This document shows, one piece after another, positions 1 to 8,255 of a stretch of 25,598 nt of DNA. This stretch comes from a virus. Within the stretch, counting starts at the first letter, position 1. Every line of letters begins with the position of its first letter. The notes beneath the pieces are model-generated. The model was not told the DNA's origin, made no database searches, and saw nothing but the letters and a program-made list of their open reading frames with translations. The DNA is taken from positions 1 through 25,598 of the IMG/VR virus record IMGVR_UViG_3300037264_008982; one strand, written 5' to 3'. Position numbers and translations under genes: made by a program.

Positions 1-1
1 G

Positions 2-700
2 GCACGGGCCGGGATCTGGGCGCGTCGACAGGATTGGGGCATGCTCCGTCCCTCGAATCTGGGTGGGACCACGGCACGCGTCGGGGTGGGCGTGTTCCGC
101 GGACTCCCGGGCACGATTCTCGGGGCGGGCGTTGGAGCGGTGGTTGGCGGACCGTTCGGCGCGACGGCAGGGGCCATGCTCGGGGGCACGGTCGGCACGA
201 GTCGGCTGGCCCGGATGATTCCCTGGGGTGGCATGGCCCGGGGCGCGGGGACCGTCGCCTCGGGAGCCGCCGCCGGAGGATTCGAGGCCGCCACCTGGGG
301 CGTGAAGTCGGCCGCCCGGTTGGCGCTCCAGGGAGGGTCACTCCCCGGACGGATGCTGTTGGGCGCGGCGGCCGGTGGGATGGTGGCGGGGTTGCCGGGG
401 GTCGGCGTCGGGCTGGCCTTCGGGATGAACCCCGCGATGAAGTTCGGTCTGGGGGGCGTCGCACGGAAGGCCGCCGGTTTTGCGATCAATCGTCCCGGGA
501 TTGCAGGGGCGCTGATGGGGGTGGCGCTGATGGGCCCGGCGTTGCTGCGAGGAGCCCGGGCAGCCGTGGCGCCCAGTGACGAAGAGCTCCCGCAAGTCGG
601 CTTCGGGACCTTCGATCAGCAGTACGGGCTGGATCCCAACAACCTGAACACGCAAGGGCTGACCTTGGCCCTGCACAACCGGCGGTTCAGTCGTGGCTGA
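2..700 (+). CDS. Glycine-zipper-rich hydrophobic protein, probably truncated at the left edge
   Basis: I do not recognise a family. The frame is open from base 2. An ATG at 41 with AGGA seven bases upstream is a possible start (219 residues), but the gene may begin outside the window. Counting from that Met, residues 29-53 and about 105-128 are runs of Gly, Ala and Val in GxxxG spacing (for example AVVGGPFGATAG), as in glycine-zipper helices that insert into or perforate membranes. The C-terminus is polar (SDEELPQVGFGTFDQQYG). The next gene starts on a GTG overlapping this stop by 8 bp, so the two are probably translationally coupled. Its place before the terminase and its resemblance in composition to the third gene suggest a virion or DNA-delivery component. 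That is inference; a membrane or holin-like role is the alternative. Confidence 0.7.
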   Translation, partial: ARAGIWARRQDWGMLRPSNLGGTTARVGVGVFRGLPGTILGAGVGAVVGGPFGATAGAMLGGTVGTSRLARMIPWGGMARGAGTVASGAAAGGFEAATWGVKSAARLALQGGSLPGRMLLGAAAGGMVAGLPGVGVGLAFGMNPAMKFGLGGVARKAAGFAINRPGIAGALMGVALMGPALLRGARAAVAPSDEELPQVGFGTFDQQYGLDPNNLNTQGLTLALHNRRFSRG

Positions 701-1388
701 TAACCTCTACCTCCAGGATGAGGCGACTGGTGGCAGTCTGCTCGGCGACATCGCGTTGCCGCTTGGGACCGCGTTCGGCCATCAGTGGACCACGACGGCG
801 CTCATCGGTCGCGCGGCCCGGAAGCGAATCGGACAGACGCATTGGTGGGGACCGGAGCGGGGTGAAGCTCGTCGACGGGCGAATCGGGCGTCGCGACAGA
901 TCTGGCAAGGCTCCCGGGGGAAGGGATGGGATCTGGGAGCTCGGTTGGCTGGAGCCTATGACGCTGCCGAAGCGCATCTGCCAGGAAAGCGGATCAGGGG
1001 TCGAGGGACCGCGTTCCGTGCAGCAGCGGCAGGCCATCGTGGTGGAGCGGCGGTGGCCCAGAAGATTACCGGGATTGTCGAACGGACCGCGACCAAGCGC
1101 ATGGTGGCCGGACTGCTCCGGGCACCCCTCGGGGTGGCGAATGCCTACTTCATGCTCGGCAGTGCGCTGCCCGCCATCGCCGAGGGGATCATGGGCGGCC
1201 TCAGTGAGATGCAGCGCTTCGGAGCCAAGCTCCGACAGACCACGCCGGAGACCTCGGTGGGCTGGCAGGATACCGCGACCCGGGAGCGAGCGTTTACTAT
1301 GCGGCAGGCATCCCTGATGGCGATGCACATGTCGCAGTCCGGGACCCGGGCCGCGCTCGGTGAGGAGGCCTCATTCCTGCACAGTTGA
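693..1388 (+). CDS. Hypothetical protein, probable virion component
   Basis: This 231-residue protein starts on GTG inside the stop region of the preceding gene (8-bp overlap, shared sequence GTGGCTGA), which supports the start by coupling. It has a basic N-terminal half (Arg/Lys-rich, roughly residues 40-110), a hydrophobic segment near residues 140-170 (APLGVANAYFMLGSALPAIA) and a short C-terminal tail reading MHMSQSGTRAALGEEASFLH. The tail looks like a conserved motif of Met, His, Ser, Gln and an LGxEA core, seen in large phage structural proteins as far as I recall, but I cannot name the family. No enzymatic motif is visible. Its neighbours are two glycine-rich hydrophobic proteins and the terminase. 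A structural or ejected-protein role is inferred from position only. Confidence 0.72.
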   Translation: MADNLYLQDEATGGSLLGDIALPLGTAFGHQWTTTALIGRAARKRIGQTHWWGPERGEARRRANRASRQIWQGSRGKGWDLGARLAGAYDAAEAHLPGKRIRGRGTAFRAAAAGHRGGAAVAQKITGIVERTATKRMVAGLLRAPLGVANAYFMLGSALPAIAEGIMGGLSEMQRFGAKLRQTTPETSVGWQDTATRERAFTMRQASLMAMHMSQSGTRAALGEEASFLHS

Positions 1389-1942
1389 ACCTCGGCCATG
1401 AGATTCTCCGACACGCGCTGCCCGGTGCGGCGGTGGGACTCGGAGCGGCGGGGGTCATGGGCTTGCTCGGGGCTCGAGGAGACCCTGCCGGAATCCCGGC
1501 GGGGATCGGAGGAGTCTTCAGCGGCGGACCCAGTGGTGGCATCTCCGGGGGCATGCTCGGGGGGATGGTGGGGGCCGGGGCCGTCGCGTTGGCGTCGGTT
1601 CATCCGGGGACCCGTCGAGCTGTGGCGAGTGGACTGGTCTCGGCGATGCGGTCCCGCCCCGTTCGACACTTCGGACGTGTTGTGTCGGCCATCCCGGCGT
1701 CGGTTCCGGGCGCCGAGTACCGCGACATCACGATGAACTACCTCACGCGGATGGGTGGGATGCCCCAGCACACGGCCATGCGCATCCTTGAGCGGTACCT
1801 GACGCAGAAGTCCCTGCGACGGGTGGCGATGGGCGCGACAGCCGGGATTGCCGCTGGGGCGCTCATCGGAGGGCCGCTGGGTGCCATGCGACGGGCGTAC
1901 CAGGGTGGCGCTCAGCATGCGCCGCAGCCGATGCTCGGGTGA
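1385..1942 (+). CDS. Glycine-zipper-rich hydrophobic protein
   Basis: This 185-residue protein starts on TTG at 1385, sharing TTGA with the preceding stop, a classic termination-reinitiation overlap. Residues 11-30, 39-70 and 150-168 are strongly Gly/Ala/Met-rich with GxxxG and GGxxGG spacing (for example GGISGGMLGGMVGAGAVA), suggesting close-packed membrane helices. The middle (about 85-140) is basic and amphipathic (RSRPVRHFGRVV). It resembles the first gene of the window in composition and position but is not an obvious copy. The terminase gene overlaps its end by 4 bp (GTGA), so it belongs to the same transcriptional unit. The function is unknown; a membrane-active virion protein is a guess from composition. 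Confidence 0.72.
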   Translation: MNLGHEILRHALPGAAVGLGAAGVMGLLGARGDPAGIPAGIGGVFSGGPSGGISGGMLGGMVGAGAVALASVHPGTRRAVASGLVSAMRSRPVRHFGRVVSAIPASVPGAEYRDITMNYLTRMGGMPQHTAMRILERYLTQKSLRRVAMGATAGIAAGALIGGPLGAMRRAYQGGAQHAPQPMLG

Positions 1943-3732
1943 TCACTAACCTCGAGCCTCGGTTGCGGGAAGAGCTCGGCCCGCAGCTCTACGACGAGTA
2001 TCTCCACAACGTCTCGCAGCGCCGCACGACGAAGTTCTGCGACGACTGCCTCGCCAATCAGAAGCGCCGAGGCTGGTTCGGGAAGATCGAGTGTCAGCGT
2101 TCGACCGACGAGCAGGCCGAGCAGGTGCTGGCGCTGTTGCCGGAGAGCGACCACGCGCTGGCTCGACAGGCCATCGACCCGGTGGACTGGGCGGAGGCCG
2201 AGTTCGGGTGGTACGCCCGGTGGTACCAGGCCCAGGCGCTCCGGTGCACGGCGTCGTGGCAGACCCATCGGTGGGGACGTCGAGCGGGGAAGTCGGCCTT
2301 CCTCGGGTTGAAGGCCCTCCACCTCGCGGCCACGAAGCCCGGGGTCGCGGCGATGGATCCCTACACCGTGCTGGTCGTCACGCCGTACCAGGATCAGCTC
2401 GAGAAGCTGTTCCAGTACATGCGGGACTTGATCGGCAAGGCGAAGACGCTCCGGACAACACGTGACATCCGGGATCCGCACTGCATCGAGTTCGCCAACC
2501 TCGGGAAGATCATCGGCTTCACGGCCGGGGAGAAGACCGGGGCACGGTCGGACAAGATTCGTGGGCAGGACGCCAACGCGATCATCATCGACGAGGCGGA
2601 TCGCATCGCCGTCGACGACATCGACGCGGTGATGGCCATCCTCGCGTCGCACAAGGATTGTCTCCTGTACTTCTCGACGACGCCGACGGGACTCCCGACG
2701 CGCTTCCGGTCGGCCTGTGAGAATCCGGAGCTGGGGTACAAGGAGTTCTGGATCGTCAGCTACGAGTCGCCGGACTACACCGACCGCAGCGATACCCAGC
2801 TCAAGCTCACCTACCCCCGGGAGACCTACGAGCACGAGATCCTGGCGATCTTCGGAACGGCCGAGGGTGGCGTTTTCCTGCCGAAGCAACTGAAGGCCGG
2901 GCTTCGGGAGTACGCGCTGGGGTCGCCGCTGGGACCGAACGAGCGGGCGATCATCGGTGTCGACTGCAACGACCCGAAGAACGGGACGCACGCGGTCGTC
3001 CTCGGGGTCGAGCACGCGACGGAGCGTGCCCGGATGCTCGACAAGGCCGTGCTCTGTGGCGAGGACTTCAGCAAGACGAAGTCCGAGGAGATGCTGGTCG
3101 CGCTCTTCCTCAAGTGGCGGCCGATCCTCATCGCGTTCGACAAGGGCCACGCGCACGGGCAGATCGACGACCTCTCGGAGTGGGCGCTGCACCATCCCCA
3201 GTCCGGGATGAGCGAGGCCTTGAAGTTCTACGATCTCGGGTCGAACTACGTGTACATCGATCCGGTGACCAACGAAGAGATGAATCGGCCCATGAAGCCG
3301 CTCATGGTCGGGATCACGCAGAACTTCCTGAACGAGAGTCGGCTGTTCTTGCCGGAGATGGAAGACGTCGAGTCCGGCGTCGTGGGCCAGATGCGGCGCT
3401 TCCACGTCAAGCGCCAGGGGCAGGACGGCCGCTTCATCTACTCCCAGGGCAACGAGCACGACCTCACGGCGCTGATGATCGCGTTGCTCTCGTGGCGGCT
3501 CGAGATCCTGGGGTTCGAGCCGATGCCGACGAGCGACATCCTGTCCCGGATGGGGCGGTCGAAGGCCCCGCCGAGCCTGCCCGTGCCGACGGGGACACGG
3601 CTGATCCCGAACGCGGCGGGGAAACCGATGATGCCGCGGGCGATCGGGATGCGAGACTCTCCGTCGCTGCGGACCCAGCTGGACGGCCCGACACGCCGGA
3701 CCTCCACGGTCCCGGCGCGGAAGAAGTTCTGA
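1939..3732 (+). CDS. terL: Terminase large subunit (DNA packaging ATPase/nuclease)
   Basis: This is the motor that pumps phage DNA into the procapsid through the portal and cuts the concatemer. The 597 residues show the two-domain plan. The ATPase domain has Walker A at 112-119 (WGRRAGKS), Walker B with catalytic acid at 215-221 (IIIDEAD) and a coupling motif at 246-251 (STTPTG). The RNase H-like nuclease domain has three spaced acidic positions: D342 (IIGVDCND), D401 (LIAFDKG) and D508 (GNEHDLTALM). The N-terminal extension contains C34, C37 and C52, possibly metal-binding. The start is GTG overlapping the previous stop by 4 bp; length suits the family. A portal gene lies downstream, as usual, separated by one unknown gene. 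No small terminase subunit is recognisable in the window. Confidence 0.96.
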   Translation: MITNLEPRLREELGPQLYDEYLHNVSQRRTTKFCDDCLANQKRRGWFGKIECQRSTDEQAEQVLALLPESDHALARQAIDPVDWAEAEFGWYARWYQAQALRCTASWQTHRWGRRAGKSAFLGLKALHLAATKPGVAAMDPYTVLVVTPYQDQLEKLFQYMRDLIGKAKTLRTTRDIRDPHCIEFANLGKIIGFTAGEKTGARSDKIRGQDANAIIIDEADRIAVDDIDAVMAILASHKDCLLYFSTTPTGLPTRFRSACENPELGYKEFWIVSYESPDYTDRSDTQLKLTYPRETYEHEILAIFGTAEGGVFLPKQLKAGLREYALGSPLGPNERAIIGVDCNDPKNGTHAVVLGVEHATERARMLDKAVLCGEDFSKTKSEEMLVALFLKWRPILIAFDKGHAHGQIDDLSEWALHHPQSGMSEALKFYDLGSNYVYIDPVTNEEMNRPMKPLMVGITQNFLNESRLFLPEMEDVESGVVGQMRRFHVKRQGQDGRFIYSQGNEHDLTALMIALLSWRLEILGFEPMPTSDILSRMGRSKAPPSLPVPTGTRLIPNAAGKPMMPRAIGMRDSPSLRTQLDGPTRRTSTVPARKKF

Positions 3733-3733
3733 G

Positions 3734-5593
3734 ATGCCTGAAGTCGACCTCCTCGATCGTCGCTTCGATCCGCGGTTCTTCCGCGAGCGTCGGCTCAGCA
3801 CGGATCCGCCGGGTGGGGTACCCCAGCCGGTCGACGTCGATACCGCCCCGGCTGTGGTCGCGCTCCGGGAGAACTACCGGAAGGTGGCGACCAAGGCCGA
3901 GAAGATCTTGGGGGAGGCGGTTCGGCTGGCCACGGTGCGCCGGATCCCGGTTGAGGATTCGCCCGAGATCGCTGCGGCCGTCACGCGGCAGGATCCCGAT
4001 TCCCAAGGGAAGTTCATCAGCTTCGATCTCTACCGCCGGGCCTACGAGTATCTGCAGGCCCGCGAGCATGCCCTCCCGATCGAGATCCTGGACGAACTGC
4101 ATGGGGATCCCACCACGGATCGTCGCCGGATCAGTCGCCAACTCCGGGTTACGGTCGATGGGATCTCGGTCGAGGCGGCGGACCTGCTGGGGGACCAGAT
4201 CGTGACGCTCTTCGTGCTCAAGCTCCTGCAGCTGGGCATGGACGCGATGTCGGACGGCGCCCAGAGCGCGACCAAGCAGCCGTCGGGAACGGAAGCGGCG
4301 GTGATCGCGCTCCAGCTGGCCACCTCGATCGCCGCCCAACAGATCTACGCCGGGATCAATCAAGCCCAGGCGGAGCAATCGCTCGAGGAGTTGAACGCTG
4401 GGGTGCCGATTCCCCAGGCGAACCTGGCCGCGGCCCGAAAGTCGCTGGCCGAGTCGAGTCTCTTCCAATCGGCGCTGCTGCAACGGCGGCCGAGCGACTT
4501 CCAGTTGATCTACAGCTACGCCGAGGCTTTCCTCGAGCGGCAGACGGCGGCCGGGTGGGAGACCTGGCAACTGGCGCCGGAGCTGCGGGGGGCCGTGACG
4601 CGGACCCGAGAGACGGCGACCATGTTGGATCGCTATCCCGTGCGGGCCAACACCCGGGCGGCGGAAGAGCCGACCGACACGTTGAATCTCACGACGCAAC
4701 TGCTCTCGGCCGACATCCAAATCTCGACGGGGACGCCGGTCACCCCGTCACCCGAGGTCATGTCGCTCTACGAACGTGACCTCCGCGGACTCAATCGGAA
4801 GGTCGATGAACTGGGCTACGTGCTCGGGGATACGCTGGACGTCAACGACCTCTGCTGCTTCCTGAAGTGGGCGACGGACATCGGCGCCCGTCCGTTGGCT
4901 CTGATCCGTCGGCTCCTCGAGACGGCCCAGAACGCCGTGAAGCGGCTCAACGGCACCCGCGGCCCGACCTTCAGTGCTCAGCTCTCGGTGTCGACCCTGA
5001 TCCACCAACGCGCCATGTTGCTCCTCCAGGACCTCATGGCCACCGTGCTCGAGCGGGTCCGGACCTGGTTCAAGACCGACACCGAGAAGTGGCAGGAGCT
5101 CTTCGCCGGCTGCAAGCTCATCGACGAGCTGGTCGAGTACCTCACGCTGTCGCTCGAGCAGTTGGAGCAGGCCTTGGTCTCTCTGCTCAATCGCTATCTC
5201 GGGTACATCGAGGACCAGGAACTGCGCCTCGGGGCCAAGATCGATCGCACTGGGAACCAGAAGCGGCTGCGAGTCCTGATGACGACCATCGACCAGTTCC
5301 TGGCGTTCGGAGGGGCCGAGGGGGGCATCTGTCCCGACACGCCGGTCGAACCCGTTCAACTGGCCGCGGCGGTCGAGCGGTTGCTGACCAACCTCGGGCC
5401 GGCGGTGGCCCTGCCGGTGGGCGAGGGGGATCCGTTCTCGACCCTGCAGTCGCCGCCGGTCCGGTTGTCCTCGGGCGTGACCATGCCGAGCCCGCCGGGA
5501 GCCACGGCCGGACAGACCACCCTTGACCTCGCGCGCGATTTGTGCCGGAATGGTGTAGTCCGACAGAACCTGGTCCCCTTCCCTCGTGGCTGA
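3734..5593 (+). CDS. Large helical protein of unknown function between terminase and portal
   Basis: This 619-residue protein begins at ATG one base after the terminase stop. I see no catalytic or binding motif. It is predominantly helical, with amphipathic stretches at about 40-75, 150-260 (rich in Ala, Gln and Leu), 390-420 and 440-510 (SLEQLEQALVSLLNRYLGYI) that could form coiled coils or bundles. There are low-complexity Pro/Gly/Ser segments near the C-terminus (about 560-600). The portal gene starts 8 bp before its stop, so translation is probably coupled. Its place between terminase and portal suggests a head or DNA-packaging accessory protein, possibly an internal or portal-associated virion protein. 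This is inference from synteny alone. Confidence 0.85.
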   Translation: MPEVDLLDRRFDPRFFRERRLSTDPPGGVPQPVDVDTAPAVVALRENYRKVATKAEKILGEAVRLATVRRIPVEDSPEIAAAVTRQDPDSQGKFISFDLYRRAYEYLQAREHALPIEILDELHGDPTTDRRRISRQLRVTVDGISVEAADLLGDQIVTLFVLKLLQLGMDAMSDGAQSATKQPSGTEAAVIALQLATSIAAQQIYAGINQAQAEQSLEELNAGVPIPQANLAAARKSLAESSLFQSALLQRRPSDFQLIYSYAEAFLERQTAAGWETWQLAPELRGAVTRTRETATMLDRYPVRANTRAAEEPTDTLNLTTQLLSADIQISTGTPVTPSPEVMSLYERDLRGLNRKVDELGYVLGDTLDVNDLCCFLKWATDIGARPLALIRRLLETAQNAVKRLNGTRGPTFSAQLSVSTLIHQRAMLLLQDLMATVLERVRTWFKTDTEKWQELFAGCKLIDELVEYLTLSLEQLEQALVSLLNRYLGYIEDQELRLGAKIDRTGNQKRLRVLMTTIDQFLAFGGAEGGICPDTPVEPVQLAAAVERLLTNLGPAVALPVGEGDPFSTLQSPPVRLSSGVTMPSPPGATAGQTTLDLARDLCRNGVVRQNLVPFPRG

Positions 5594-8069
5594 CCACGCA
5601 CTGGTTCCGGTGGTGGATGTAACGCGTCTGCCGCTCATCCGGCTCGACGCGCAGTTGCCGACCCAAGTCGGTCGCGCCGCGGCTCCTCAGATCCAGCCGA
5701 CGGTACTGCCGGCCCAGTTCCGGGTCGTCACTCAGCACCAGATCGAACCGCCGCCGTACGGGCGTCGCGGGCGGATCATCCAGCCGGAGTACAACCTCGC
5801 CGAGATCGGCAAGGCGACCGACACCGACGGCCTGCTCCGGCGGGCCTTCGATGCCCACCTGACCTGCATCATGAAGGACGGGTGGCTGTTGGCCGGGCGG
5901 AACGACCGCACCCGGTCCTACATCCAGCGTCGGCTCGACGAGATCTCGTTCATGAGCCAGGTACCGTTCGAGCAGGTCGTGCGCCAGGCTGCCCAGGACC
6001 TCGTCGAGTACCACAACTTCTTCCTCTTCCTCGTGCGGCAGCCGGACCGTTCGTCCGGGCAGCCGATCACGTGGCATGGGAAGCACAAAGAGCCGGTCGC
6101 GGCGCTCCATTCGATCGATCCCACGACGATGTACCCGTTGCTGGGGGACACGACCGAGGTCCGCTCGTGGCACCAGTTCGTCGACGGGCGCAACTTCTCC
6201 GGACGCCGACTCGAGTTCTCGACCGAGACCGAGGGCAGCAAGCGCTACTCGCCCGAGGACGTCATCCACGGGTTCCTGCGGCGTCGGGCGGGCTTCATCT
6301 TCGGAACCCCGATGGCGATCCCGGTCCTCGACGACATCCGGGCCCTGCGTCGGCTCGAAGAGATCGCCGAGCTCATCGCCCACCGGCACGCGTTCCCCTT
6401 CGTGCATCTGCAGGTCGGGACCGAGCGGATTCCGGCCAAGCTGCTGCCGACGGGGGAGCACGAGATCGATGTCATCAGCCGCCAGTACGAGCGGGTCCCG
6501 CTCGAGGGGTCGCTTGTGACCTCGGAGCGGGTCAAGATCACCCCGGTCCCGCTGACACCGATGGACCTGAGCACCCTGCTCGAGCATTACCACAAACGGG
6601 CGGTGACCGGGCTCGGGCTGTCCGACATGGATGTCGGACGGGGTGGGACGGCCAACCGGGGCACCGCCGTCGTCCTGTCGCGCGGCCTCATGGACCGCTG
6701 CCGAGAGTATCAGCGGAGTCTCTCGATGTTCTTCCTCTTCGGCCTCTTCGACGTCCTGCTGCTCGAGGGCGGCTTCGACCTGACGCCGGAGAACCGGGTC
6801 TTCCTGCAGTTCCCGGAGATCGATCTCGACCGCCGAATGACAGTCAACAACCACGCCATGGCGCTGTACCAGGGCAAGCTCATCACCGAGACCGAGGCCC
6901 GGTTGGAGATGGGACGAGACCCGATCACCCCGGCCCAGCGGAAGGACATGCACTTCGAGCTGGTCGACAAGCCCTTGGCGATCATTCAAGCGGTCGACGA
7001 GCCGTTCACGTCTGAGGCGAAGCAGGCCAGCAAGGCTGCGACGACGTCGAAGAACCAGCCCACGAACCAGGCGGGGAAGAAGGCGGCCAAGACACCGCCG
7101 GCCAATACCCGCGTGCGAGGAGCGGACATGCAGCCGTTGGTCGAGGCACTTCGGCTCGCGATCCTGACCTACGTCGATACCCAGTTGACGACGGGACAGC
7201 CGCTCAGCGACACGGGTCTTCGCGAGTTGTTCACCACGCATCGCGAGCAGATCGAACAGCAGTTGGTGGCGCAGGGTGTGGAGCGGATCCAGAAGGGCTT
7301 CGATCAGTACCGGACCGATAGTCGGACGCCGACCGCGTTCTTCGTCGGAGAGCCGCTCAAGCGTCGCTTCCATCGCCGGTGTGTCGCCCCGGCGCTCGAT
7401 CGCTTCTTCGGCCCCGAGGGGGAGTCCGAAGTCCTGATCACCGATCTGCGGCGGCAGACGGCCGACCACGTGCTGCGGGCGGCGGCGTTCTTCAACGCGT
7501 GGGATCAGCGGTGGGATTTGCTGCTGGATCGGCTCGAAGCGGTGGCCCAGCGGTTCGGCTACATCCAGGCCGCCTGGATCGATGACGCGCACCACGTCCA
7601 GTGGGCGGTGGCCGAACCGTGTGCCCGGTGTCGAGAGCTGGATGGGAAGATGGTGACACCGCGACAGGTCACGTACTACGGGCTCAGTGACCGGGATTGC
7701 GCCGTGACGTTCCGACTGGCCGACACCACGCGACTGCCGGCGCGGGTACCACTGCGGGTCCAGAGCCTCGTGCGGGCCGACGACCACGCGGTGCTGCAAC
7801 TGAGCATTCCCGGTCGCGAAGATTATCTGGACCTGACCCAACCGGGACGGTTCATGAAAATCCTTCTTGACAGCCAGGAGTCGGCTGTGCTACCAGAAGA
7901 AGCCGTAGGTGGTTGGCGGTACGCGGGATCGGGCGCCGTCCACCTGCCGCGGTTCGAATCCGGAGTGGTGGAACTCTGGAGTGAGGACCGTGTCGTCGGT
8001 CGTGTACGGTTCGAAGCCTTGTCGAATGGAGAGCCCCATGGGCATGAAGTTCCGGCCTCGGCTGAGTGA
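5586..8069 (+). CDS. Portal protein with C-terminal MuF-like extension
   Basis: The portal forms the dodecameric ring at one capsid vertex, through which DNA enters and to which the neck attaches. The start is GTG at 5586, overlapping the previous stop by 8 bp. Residues about 65-470 look like a portal core: IIQPEYNLAEI, a dense aromatic strand (EYHNFFLFLVRQP), the segment VIHGFLRRRAGFIFGTPMA near 227-244, and a long stem-like helix at 249-268. A Lys/Ala/Thr/Gln-rich linker covers about 475-510. Residues 510-720 then resemble the MuF/SPP1 gp7 minor head protein, ending in the signature-like CARCRELDGKM at 679-689. At 827 residues it is far longer than a typical portal (roughly 400-600), consistent with a fusion. 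The last 50 residues are less certain, and the end overlaps the next gene by 32 bp. Confidence 0.9.
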   Translation: MADHALVPVVDVTRLPLIRLDAQLPTQVGRAAAPQIQPTVLPAQFRVVTQHQIEPPPYGRRGRIIQPEYNLAEIGKATDTDGLLRRAFDAHLTCIMKDGWLLAGRNDRTRSYIQRRLDEISFMSQVPFEQVVRQAAQDLVEYHNFFLFLVRQPDRSSGQPITWHGKHKEPVAALHSIDPTTMYPLLGDTTEVRSWHQFVDGRNFSGRRLEFSTETEGSKRYSPEDVIHGFLRRRAGFIFGTPMAIPVLDDIRALRRLEEIAELIAHRHAFPFVHLQVGTERIPAKLLPTGEHEIDVISRQYERVPLEGSLVTSERVKITPVPLTPMDLSTLLEHYHKRAVTGLGLSDMDVGRGGTANRGTAVVLSRGLMDRCREYQRSLSMFFLFGLFDVLLLEGGFDLTPENRVFLQFPEIDLDRRMTVNNHAMALYQGKLITETEARLEMGRDPITPAQRKDMHFELVDKPLAIIQAVDEPFTSEAKQASKAATTSKNQPTNQAGKKAAKTPPANTRVRGADMQPLVEALRLAILTYVDTQLTTGQPLSDTGLRELFTTHREQIEQQLVAQGVERIQKGFDQYRTDSRTPTAFFVGEPLKRRFHRRCVAPALDRFFGPEGESEVLITDLRRQTADHVLRAAAFFNAWDQRWDLLLDRLEAVAQRFGYIQAAWIDDAHHVQWAVAEPCARCRELDGKMVTPRQVTYYGLSDRDCAVTFRLADTTRLPARVPLRVQSLVRADDHAVLQLSIPGREDYLDLTQPGRFMKILLDSQESAVLPEEAVGGWRYAGSGAVHLPRFESGVVELWSEDRVVGRVRFEALSNGEPHGHEVPASAE

Positions 8070-8253
8070 CTTCAACGTGACCGGCGCCCAGGCCGGCACC
8101 TTTCCGAATGCCGCGGGGCGTCCGGAGAAGGAGTCCGACTACTGGGCGGCCATCGAACGGGATCTCGAGCGACAGAAGCGGCAGCAGCCCAAGAAGGGCA
8201 CCGGAGTGCCGCCGTCCAAGACGCGTAAGGTCGGACCGGTTCCGCTCGTCTGA
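8038..8253 (+). CDS. Small basic protein between portal and protease
   Basis: This 71-residue protein starts at ATG 8038, preceded by GGAGAG at 8028-8033. A second in-frame ATG at 8044 is also possible. The same frame is open upstream, but the ribosome-binding site and the portal coding sequence there favour this short form. It is polar and basic, with a charged helix near 31-50 (YWAAIERDLERQKRQQ) and a Lys/Pro/Gly-rich tail. No known domain is visible. In T4, small prohead core proteins (gp67, gp68) lie at this place between portal and protease, so an internal prohead core role is conceivable; I infer this from synteny, not from sequence similarity. Confidence 0.7.
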   Translation: MGMKFRPRLSDFNVTGAQAGTFPNAAGRPEKESDYWAAIERDLERQKRQQPKKGTGVPPSKTRKVGPVPLV

Positions 8254-8255
8254 CC

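Noticed and set aside
1912-3801. Long open frame on the - strand opposite the terminase gene (629 codons)
   Set aside because: It lies wholly opposite a clear terminase gene, is very Arg/Asp/Leu/Pro-rich in the way antisense GC-rich codons translate, and has no recognisable domain. It is a composition artefact.
3114-4205. + strand open frame spanning the terminase-unknown gene junction (363 codons)
   Set aside because: It is in a different frame from both real genes, rich in Arg/Ser/Gly runs and without a domain; it is a shadow of the two genes.
5187-7841. 884-codon open frame on the - strand opposite the portal
   Set aside because: It is antisense to the portal gene, has low-complexity Arg/Pro/Gly composition and no motif. 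Long antisense frames are common in GC-rich coding DNA.
7870-8020. Possible tRNA genes suggested by two GGTTCGAA strings
   Set aside because: The stems flanking both TTCGAA loops pair for only two or three bases, no matching acceptor stem is found, and the candidate anticodon loops lack T33 or have six bases. The stretch is also in frame with the portal gene.
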